64,000 bases of DNA from NCBI GenBank assembly GCA_016280635.1, contig JAEEHC010000052.1, forward strand, positions 1-64,000, given 5' to 3'. Under the pieces are notes generated by a model. That model made no database searches. It saw nothing but the letters and a program-made list of their open reading frames with translations, and was not told the origin of the DNA. This DNA is from Erysipelotrichaceae bacterium. Its GTDB lineage: Bacteria; Bacillota_I; Bacilli_A; Erysipelotrichales; Erysipelotrichaceae. Shown piece after piece: positions 57,843 to 64,000 of the stretch. The number at the start of each line of letters is the position of its first letter. Positions within the stretch are counted from its first letter, which is position 1. The position numbers were made by a program, and so were the translations under genes.

Positions 57843-58379
57843 ATGAAACTGAAATCGCAGATCATGAATGAAGAAGACATCAACCGGACGCTGATCAGGC
57901 TGGCCCATCAGATCCTGGAAAAGAATAACGGAGCGCAAGAGCTCTGCCTGATAGGCATTAAGACCCGTGGAGTCCCGCTGGCTTTACGCATCGCCGCAAA
58001 CATTGAAAAAATCGAACATGTAAAGGTTGAAACCGGAGTTTTGGATATCACTCTCTACCGTGATGATCTGAGCAGGATTAATCCCGATCCGGTAGTCAGT
58101 CAGTCGCATGTTCCTTTTTCAATAGAGGATAAGACCGTTGTTCTGGTCGACGATGTCATTTTCACCGGACGGACCGCCAGGGCGGCTCTGGATGCCCTGA
58201 TGGCTCTGGGCAGACCGAAAAAGGTTCAGCTGGTAGAACTGATCGATAGGGGCCACAGTGAACTGCCGATCAAGGCCAATTACGTAGGGAAGAACATTCC
58301 CACATCATTGAATGAGGTTGTCGCCGTACAGCTTCAGGAAACCGATGGTGTGAACAGTGTTGTCATATACGAACTTTAA
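57843..58379 (+). CDS. pyrR: Bifunctional pyrimidine operon regulator / uracil phosphoribosyltransferase
   Basis: 'GIKTRGVPLALRIAANI', 'VVLVDDVIFTGRTARAALDALM', 'LIDRGHSELPIKANYVGKNIPTS'. Confidence 0.97.
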   Translation: MKLKSQIMNEEDINRTLIRLAHQILEKNNGAQELCLIGIKTRGVPLALRIAANIEKIEHVKVETGVLDITLYRDDLSRINPDPVVSQSHVPFSIEDKTVVLVDDVIFTGRTARAALDALMALGRPKKVQLVELIDRGHSELPIKANYVGKNIPTSLNEVVAVQLQETDGVNSVVIYEL

Positions 58380-58392
58380 GGAGGGATAAGAA

Positions 58393-59688
58393 ATGACACA
58401 GAAAAACGATTCACAGAGATTTGAAAGCTATCTTCCGCAACAGACACCGCCGTTAGGCAAACTGCTGCTATATGCCATCCAGCAGGTCATCGTCATGTTT
58501 CCGGCAACCATCACCGTTGCCCTGATCACCAAATTCCCGGTCAGCACCACGATCTTTGCCAGCGGTATCGCAACCGTCGTGTTCACCATTCTTACCAAAG
58601 GAAAGCTTCCCATGTACTACGGCAGTTCCTTCGCTTATCTAAGCGCTGTACTGGGACTGGCCTGCACTGAGCTGGGCTGCACTGTTGATGAACTGCCGAT
58701 CGTCTTACCGGTTGAAGTAATCGGCAAGGCTCAGTTCGGTATCGTCTTAAGTGGTTTTGTTTCCATCTTTGCCGGCCTTCTGGTCAGAAAACTGGGGAAT
58801 GACATTCTGCAGAGATTCCTTCCTCCAGTCGTAACTGGAAGTGTCGCAGCTGCCATCGGCTTATCACTGGCTACTAACGCTGTCAGCGACTTCGGCATCA
58901 AGACGCAGAACTGGTCATACATCACTGTCGCCGTCGTAACCCTGATCAGCATCGTTCTGGCTACCAGATATCTTAAGGGCTTCATCGGTCAGCTCTCATT
59001 GCTGATTGGTACCGCTGCCGGCTGCCTTGTTGCTGCCTGCTTCCATTTCACCGGCATTGATACCGGACTGTTCAGAGAGATCGCGGAAGAAGCCGTTGCC
59101 GGTCTGGCAACCTTCGGACCTCTGACCGTTCCGCTGTTCAACCTGCCGATTCCCAATACCGCTGCCCTTAGCATCATCCCGATCGCTCTGGCCACCATTC
59201 CGGAATCATCCGCTCATACCATTCAGCTTGACGCCATCATTAAGAACGCTACCGGTGAGGAAACCGGCATCAAGGATATGCTGGACAAGGATCTGATCGG
59301 TGACGGCATCTGCGACATGGTCTCCGGCTTTGTCGGCGGCCCGGCCGGCACTAACTATGGCGAGAACATCTCCGTCATGGCCATCACCAAGGTCTTCTCC
59401 ACCAAGGTCATGGTCGTAGCCGGCATCATGGCAATGATCATCTCCTTCTTCAAGCCGCTGATCGGCGTGATCTACGGCATCCCGCTGGCTGTCATCGGCG
59501 GTCTGGAAGTCTACCTGTTCGGCGCCATTGCCGTCCAGGGCATCATGATGCTCAAGGAAGTAAACTGGGGCGCCAAGGAAATCTCCATCGCCTCAATCGT
59601 GCTGATCGTCGGCATGGTCGACATCGGCCTGGCTGCCATCCTTGGTCTGTCCTTAAGCTTCGTTCTGTCATTCGGCAGAAAGGACTAA
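58393..59688 (+). CDS. Uracil/xanthine permease family transporter (UraA/PyrP-like)
   Basis: 'MYYGSSFAYLSAVLG', 'FVGGPAGTNYGENISVMAITKVFS'; immediately downstream of pyrR. Confidence 0.93.
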   Translation: MTQKNDSQRFESYLPQQTPPLGKLLLYAIQQVIVMFPATITVALITKFPVSTTIFASGIATVVFTILTKGKLPMYYGSSFAYLSAVLGLACTELGCTVDELPIVLPVEVIGKAQFGIVLSGFVSIFAGLLVRKLGNDILQRFLPPVVTGSVAAAIGLSLATNAVSDFGIKTQNWSYITVAVVTLISIVLATRYLKGFIGQLSLLIGTAAGCLVAACFHFTGIDTGLFREIAEEAVAGLATFGPLTVPLFNLPIPNTAALSIIPIALATIPESSAHTIQLDAIIKNATGEETGIKDMLDKDLIGDGICDMVSGFVGGPAGTNYGENISVMAITKVFSTKVMVVAGIMAMIISFFKPLIGVIYGIPLAVIGGLEVYLFGAIAVQGIMMLKEVNWGAKEISIASIVLIVGMVDIGLAAILGLSLSFVLSFGRKD

Positions 59689-59700
59689 ATAACACAATAA

Positions 59701-59733
59701 AGGAAGTCGGAACAGTTATCCGGCTTCCTTTTT
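59701..59733. terminator. Bidirectional terminator
   Basis: AGGAAGTCGG-AACAGTTAT-CCGGCTTCCT-TTTT. Confidence 0.85.
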
Positions 59734-59752
59734 GCTGGCATGAAGGCATTCT

Positions 59753-60481
59753 TCAGCGATTGCGGATGTGAGAAATGGCGGTCAGAATGCTGATGAGCGT
59801 TTCCTCATCGACTGCCTGATATGAGGTGTTGGGATCGGTTGGATCATGGATGCGCCGGGAAGCAGAGCAGTGGACCTGCCGCAGACCGGTGGTCTGAAGC
59901 AGCTCGGCGACATTATCGGCTCTTACCCCGCCGCCGGGTAATATCTGGATCAACCCGTCATAACGGATGGCCAGCCTCCTTAATAAGGGAGCGCCGTTAA
60001 GAATGTGGGGATAATTGTTGCCGCCGGAAGTCAGAACTCTGTCGACACCAAGATCAACTAGTTCGCGGATGGCCTCAGGCATGTCGGTAAGGTCAAAGGC
60101 CTTGTGAAAGATGGCTTCCCGGTGATAGTTTTTGATCAGCCGGACCATTTTCTCGGTCTGTTTTTTATTGACGGTACAGTCCTCATTGAGAAAACCGAAT
60201 ACGATGCCGTCAGCCCCGGCCCTGAGCAGATCATCAGCCTGACAAAGCATCAGCTGAAAATCGTCATCGCTGTAACAGAAACCGCCGGTACGGGTGCGAA
60301 CCATGCAGCAGACAGGCAGTGGAGTGATCTTCTTTGCTTCCTTCAGCAGAGCGGTATTCACGGTTAAACCGCCCAGTTCCAGAGCTGTATTGAGTTCAAT
60401 GCGGTCAATCGGCTGCCTGATGGCGGTTCTGACGTCATTCACTGTTCCGCAGCAGACTTCAATGGTGATGTTGTTGAGCAT
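59753..60481 (-). CDS. cutC: CutC family protein (copper homeostasis annotation)
   Basis: 'IEVCCGTVNDVRTAIRQPIDRIELNTALELGGLT', 'MVRTRTGGFCYSDDDF', 'VDRVLTSGG'. Confidence 0.94.
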   Translation of the reverse strand: MLNNITIEVCCGTVNDVRTAIRQPIDRIELNTALELGGLTVNTALLKEAKKITPLPVCCMVRTRTGGFCYSDDDFQLMLCQADDLLRAGADGIVFGFLNEDCTVNKKQTEKMVRLIKNYHREAIFHKAFDLTDMPEAIRELVDLGVDRVLTSGGNNYPHILNGAPLLRRLAIRYDGLIQILPGGGVRADNVAELLQTTGLRQVHCSASRRIHDPTDPNTSYQAVDEETLISILTAISHIRNR

Positions 60482-60557
60482 GGGGCACCTCCCGGTTACT
60501 ATATTTCATTCTAAGATAATTATGTGATAAAATAAACGGGAAAGGTGGTGATTAATC

Positions 60558-61124
60558 ATGACAGCATATCTCGTTGATTTCGAAAACGTCAAGTCTGACG
60601 GTCTGAACGGAATCGGCAACCTCAAGGAAAACGACCGTGTTTTCATCTTCTATAGTGTCAACGCTGACAAGATCACCTTCTCTCTGCATAAGAAGATCAA
60701 TGAATCGCAGGCTAAGATAAATTACTTCAAGGTGGAAGTCGGCAGCAAGAACGCCCTTGATTTCCAGCTGGTAAGTTATCTGGGCTATCTGATATGTGAA
60801 GATAAGAAGGATGAATACGTCATCGTCAGCAATGACCATGGCTTTGCCAGCGTCATTAAGTGGTGGCAGAAGCGCAATGTCAGGACCTCTCTGGTCGCGG
60901 ACCTGACCAAGCAGGATGTCATGCAGCGCGAGAAGGACATGTTCACTCAGGTAAGCAAGGCCGTTGAGGATGAGAAGGATGCCAAGCTCTGCACCGAGTA
61001 CATTCTCAAGTACAAGACCAAGCAGGGTCTCAATAACGCTCTGGCAAAGGTATACGGCACGACCAAGGGCGGCAAGCTGTACAATGCCATCAAGCCGCTG
61101 ATCTCCGATAAGAAGGGAAATTAA
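60558..61124 (+). CDS. PIN/NYN-like domain protein
   Basis: 'AYLVDFENVKSDGLNG', 'ALDFQLVSYLGYLI', 'EYVIVSNDHGFASVIKWW' acidic-residue pattern. Confidence 0.75.
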   Translation: MTAYLVDFENVKSDGLNGIGNLKENDRVFIFYSVNADKITFSLHKKINESQAKINYFKVEVGSKNALDFQLVSYLGYLICEDKKDEYVIVSNDHGFASVIKWWQKRNVRTSLVADLTKQDVMQREKDMFTQVSKAVEDEKDAKLCTEYILKYKTKQGLNNALAKVYGTTKGGKLYNAIKPLISDKKGN

Positions 61125-61159
61125 GCGTTTTTGTGGCTGAAATGTACTGAAAAATCCGA

Positions 61160-61181
61160 TAAGCATTATTGAAAATGCTTA
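61160..61181. repeat. 8-bp inverted repeat upstream of ytxG-like gene
   Basis: TAAGCATT-ATTGAA-AATGCTTA. Confidence 0.6.
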
Positions 61182-61216
61182 CATTTTGCGCTACTATAGT
61201 TATGAGGTAATGTTTT

Positions 61217-61603
61217 ATGGAAATTTTTGAAAAGATCAGCAGGGTATTCGGCCTGGTTTTGCCGATACTCGGCGTTATTGCCCTGATCATCCTGATCGTC
61301 CTGCTGGCTAAGATCAACAAGATCGTCTCCTCACTTGATACGACCGTTGGCTCCGCCAATCAGTCACTGGATCTGGTGAAAGGCTATCTCGGTGAGTTCA
61401 ATACCACTGTCAAGGCGGTCAACAACATGTCCATGTCCGTGGAAAGCGTCAGAGTGACCCTGTCGTCTCTGATCAGCAAGGCCATTAAGAAATGGGCACA
61501 GGAATACGAGACCATCAGAAACATGTTAACTTCGATCCTGGAAAATCTGACCAAGAAAGATAACGAAGTTACGATAGTTGAACAGAAAAAGGAGGAAAAT
61601 TAA
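61217..61603 (+). CDS. YtxG/DUF948-like membrane protein
   Basis: Single N-terminal TM, coiled region; followed by YtxH-like and CcpA-like genes. Confidence 0.65.
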   Translation: MEIFEKISRVFGLVLPILGVIALIILIVLLAKINKIVSSLDTTVGSANQSLDLVKGYLGEFNTTVKAVNNMSMSVESVRVTLSSLISKAIKKWAQEYETIRNMLTSILENLTKKDNEVTIVEQKKEEN

Positions 61604-62212
61604 ATGGAAGACGAAAAGAAATTCGAAGAAGCAAATCAGAATCTCGATGAAGACATCGAAGGACTGGAAGACGAAGAATTCAATGATGCCGTAGGCAGAA
61701 TGAAAGATGCTCTGAATGATGTCAAGAACGGGCTGGCCAAGACCGTTGAAGACCTGAAGTCCAAACTGTCAAATGTTGACCTCAGCAAGGAAAAGGTTCA
61801 GGGTTATCTGGATGATTTCGGTAAGGCCGTCAACAATGTTGTAGAGTCTGTCAGCAAGACCTTCAAGGATGTCAAGGACAATCCGAAGACCGCCGAAGTG
61901 TTCAACAAGGCCAAGGAAACCTATGAAAAGGTTGCCAACAATGTCAAGGAAGGCGTCACCAACGCCTACAACAAGGCCAGAGAGAACGAGACTGTCAGAA
62001 CTACTACCGATAAGGTCGGCGAAAACGTCAAGAACGCCGCTGATACCTTTGCGGAAAAGTATCATGATTTCACTCATGATCCCAAGGTCAGAGAGACTGT
62101 TGTCGGTGCTGTCAACGCGGTTACCGGAGCCTACAACAAGGCCGTTGAAGCCGTAAAGGAAGCCTTACAGCCCAAGGAAGAAGCCAAGGAAGAAGAAAGC
62201 AAAGAAGAGTAA
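61604..62212 (+). CDS. YtxH-like/apolipoprotein-like amphipathic helical repeat protein
   Basis: Lys/Glu-rich amphipathic helices 'VEDLKSKLSNVDLSKEKVQGYLDDFGKAVNNVVESVSKTFKDVKDNPKTAEVFNKAKETYEKVANNVKEG'. Confidence 0.65.
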   Translation: MEDEKKFEEANQNLDEDIEGLEDEEFNDAVGRMKDALNDVKNGLAKTVEDLKSKLSNVDLSKEKVQGYLDDFGKAVNNVVESVSKTFKDVKDNPKTAEVFNKAKETYEKVANNVKEGVTNAYNKARENETVRTTTDKVGENVKNAADTFAEKYHDFTHDPKVRETVVGAVNAVTGAYNKAVEAVKEALQPKEEAKEEESKEE

Positions 62213-62218
62213 TTGTTT

Positions 62219-63226
62219 ATGAGTAACAGCGAGAAAAAGAAAGTAACTATTTATTCAGTTGCCAATGAGGCGGGAGTATCTCTTGCTACGGTTTCTCGTG
62301 TCATAAATGATTCAGGATTAGTAAAGCAGGAGACCAAGGACAAGGTCGAAGCTGCCATCGTCAAGCTGGGCTACCGGCCCAATGCCGTTGCTCAGGGTCT
62401 GGCTCTGAAAAAGACCACGACCATTGCACTGGTGGTTCCCGATTCCAGTTTCCTGTACATTGGTAAGATCATCAATGGTTTACTTGATGTAGCAAAGATT
62501 TACAAGTACAACATCACGCTGCACACGACCAGTTCTTCGATCAATGAAATGTCGGAGATCATCGACAATATCGTCAAGTCGCGGGCTGACGGTGTCATCA
62601 TCTACAATGAGTCACTGTCCAACAGCGAGAGTGAAGTGCTTAACTCTTTCCAGGTCCCGATGGTGTACATCGGACACAAGACGACCAATCTTTCCAGCTG
62701 CAATGTCTATGTTGACTACTCTCAGGCCCTCTATGAGCTGGTAAATGAGTATCTTGACAAGGGCATTGATGACATCATCATCGTAGAAGACCGGAAGAAC
62801 CCTGATACGATCAGCCAGATCATCAGCGGCATCAGCCGGGCGTATGAGGAACATGGCAAGAAGTTTGACGGCTATGTGGAGATTCCCGAGCAGTATCACA
62901 ACTCCTACGAGTTCCTCAACGAATACTTCTCCAGGCACAAGCACGATGTGGTCATCAGCATGAGAGATTCCCAGGCCGTTGCCGTCCTGAACACCTGCCG
63001 GGAAAACGGCATCAGAGTTCCAGAGGATACGGATGTCATCAGTGTCCTCGATTCACGGATCAATGACATGGTAAGACCGAGAATATCATCCTTTGTCATC
63101 CCGTCATACGACCTGGGAGCGCTGGCCATGCGCGTCATGACCAAGATGCTCAACGGAGAAACCGTCAAGGAGAGGGATTACAAGCTAAACTACATCTACG
63201 AACGCAAAGCTTCAACCAAGAACTGA
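62219..63226 (+). CDS. LacI-family regulator, CcpA-like
   Basis: 'VTIYSVANEAGVSLATVSRVINDSGLVKQETKDKVEAAIVKLGYRPNAVAQGLALKKTTTIALVVPD' closely CcpA-like; ytxG-ytxH neighbours. Confidence 0.85.
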   Translation: MSNSEKKKVTIYSVANEAGVSLATVSRVINDSGLVKQETKDKVEAAIVKLGYRPNAVAQGLALKKTTTIALVVPDSSFLYIGKIINGLLDVAKIYKYNITLHTTSSSINEMSEIIDNIVKSRADGVIIYNESLSNSESEVLNSFQVPMVYIGHKTTNLSSCNVYVDYSQALYELVNEYLDKGIDDIIIVEDRKNPDTISQIISGISRAYEEHGKKFDGYVEIPEQYHNSYEFLNEYFSRHKHDVVISMRDSQAVAVLNTCRENGIRVPEDTDVISVLDSRINDMVRPRISSFVIPSYDLGALAMRVMTKMLNGETVKERDYKLNYIYERKASTKN

Positions 63227-63234
63227 TTCGAAAC

Positions 63235-63255
63235 AGGCCGCATTAAGCGGCCTTT
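63235..63255 (+). terminator. Rho-independent terminator
   Basis: AGGCCGC-ATTAA-GCGGCCT-TT. Confidence 0.8.
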
Positions 63256-63278
63256 ACTATGGCTTTGTTTGCGGTCAG

Positions 63279-63300
63279 TTAAGCGCTAAGTAGTGCTTAA
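63279..63300. promoter_or_regulatory. Inverted-repeat operator-like element upstream of lipoprotein gene
   Basis: TTAAGCGCT-AAGT-AGTGCTTAA (one mismatch), just upstream of TAAAAT -10-like box. Confidence 0.5.
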
Positions 63301-63383
63301 ATCATTTTTGTATGCTAAAATAGAGCGGTATGAAAGAAAATTGGCATCTTCATGATGCTGTATAAGATGGCAGGTGCGGAAAA

Positions 63384-63893
63384 ATGAAGAAACTATTAAC
63401 GGCAATTCTGGCACTGCTGCTGCTGAGCGGCTGCGGTTCAGATGTTACCAGGGAACTGGACAAGGAAAGATATGATGCCTACATGACATACTATCAGGCC
63501 ATTCTCGAAGAGGAAAACAAGTTAAATAAGTCCCAGAACTACAATACGGAACTGGTAGTTAATAAGCTTTCAGACGGTACCTACCGCTATGATGTCATCA
63601 TTGACAATCCCCGGGTCGCCATGTACAAGATCAAGGCACTGGCTGTCATTGATGACCTGAGTGCCAGGATCGACCGGGAAAACATGATGCCTTCAGTCGG
63701 CATTCTCGATGATGCCGTCTATAACATGATGCCCAACATCTTTGACAAGGAGAAGGGTTTCGTTGCCGGACTGACGCTGTCACTGGTTTCCGAGAAACCG
63801 CAGTTAAGGATCGGTTTAATGGTCGAATACATTGATTCCAGCAAAGTCAGCAGCAGACGTGAGTACATCACGCTGTTTGCCAGCTATGAATAA
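63384..63893 (+). CDS. Hypothetical lipoprotein
   Basis: Lipobox 'LLLSGCG'. Confidence 0.7.
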   Translation: MKKLLTAILALLLLSGCGSDVTRELDKERYDAYMTYYQAILEEENKLNKSQNYNTELVVNKLSDGTYRYDVIIDNPRVAMYKIKALAVIDDLSARIDRENMMPSVGILDDAVYNMMPNIFDKEKGFVAGLTLSLVSEKPQLRIGLMVEYIDSSKVSSRREYITLFASYE

Positions 63894-63906
63894 AGGGTGA
63901 AATGAA

Positions 63907-64000
63907 ATGAGTGAAGTTGTTAAGGATAACAGAAAGAAGCAGTCCATCATCGCCGGTGCCCTGACCGGTTCGGCCGGTGTTTTCATCACCAAGGCCATTG
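63907..64000 (+). CDS. N-terminal fragment of a polysaccharide flippase-like (MurJ/SpoVB-type) membrane protein, truncated by window end
   Basis: MSEVVKDNRKKQSIIAGALTGSAGVFITKAI..., similar in style to flippase N-termini. Confidence 0.4.
   Translation, partial: MSEVVKDNRKKQSIIAGALTGSAGVFITKAI

Overview
The window is a gene-dense chromosomal segment, probably from a Firmicutes/Erysipelotrichia-like bacterium. The taxonomy is an inference from gene content and operon style. I support about 57 protein-coding genes, two of them truncated at the window edges. I saw no rRNA, tRNA, CRISPR array, IS element or prophage. Main blocks: (1) ABC carbohydrate/phosphoester uptake genes with lipoproteins and a thioester/isopeptide surface adhesin (1-6.4 kb). 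(2) A Ugp-like ABC operon interleaved with two phosphoesterases that lack signal peptides (6.5-13.5 kb). (3) A 2039-aa cell-wall S8 protease with internal dockerin-like and cohesin-like segments (13.7-19.9 kb). (4) Housekeeping RNA-modification genes, prepilin peptidase, an HPS-like enzyme, pnp, and a LicT/BglG regulator preceded by a RAT-like antiterminator (20-30.5 kb). (5) A malic enzyme-fumarase-aspartase cluster (31.7-35.7 kb). (6) trmB, murC, and a DnaJ/DUF5685-like/zinc-ribbon/NifU/PAP2 cluster (35.9-42.2 kb). (7) pgi, then a phosphonate/iron-type ABC transporter co-transcribed with a winged-helix/LicC-like nucleotidyltransferase fusion. Its promoter carries a perfect inverted repeat (43.9-48.2 kb). 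(8) A galactokinase, then a DeoR-regulated mannose-family PTS operon (IIB-IIC-IID, Fe-ADH, SIS) with three operator-like sites and no EIIA. (9) pyrR-uraA with a PyrR attenuator, cutC, a PIN/NYN-like protein, and a YtxG-YtxH-CcpA-like block. The best candidates for an undescribed system are the wHTH-nucleotidyltransferase/ABC operon, the protease carrying both cohesin-like and dockerin-like modules, and the phosphoester import-and-hydrolysis operon. All product calls are from reading motifs by eye; no database search was run.
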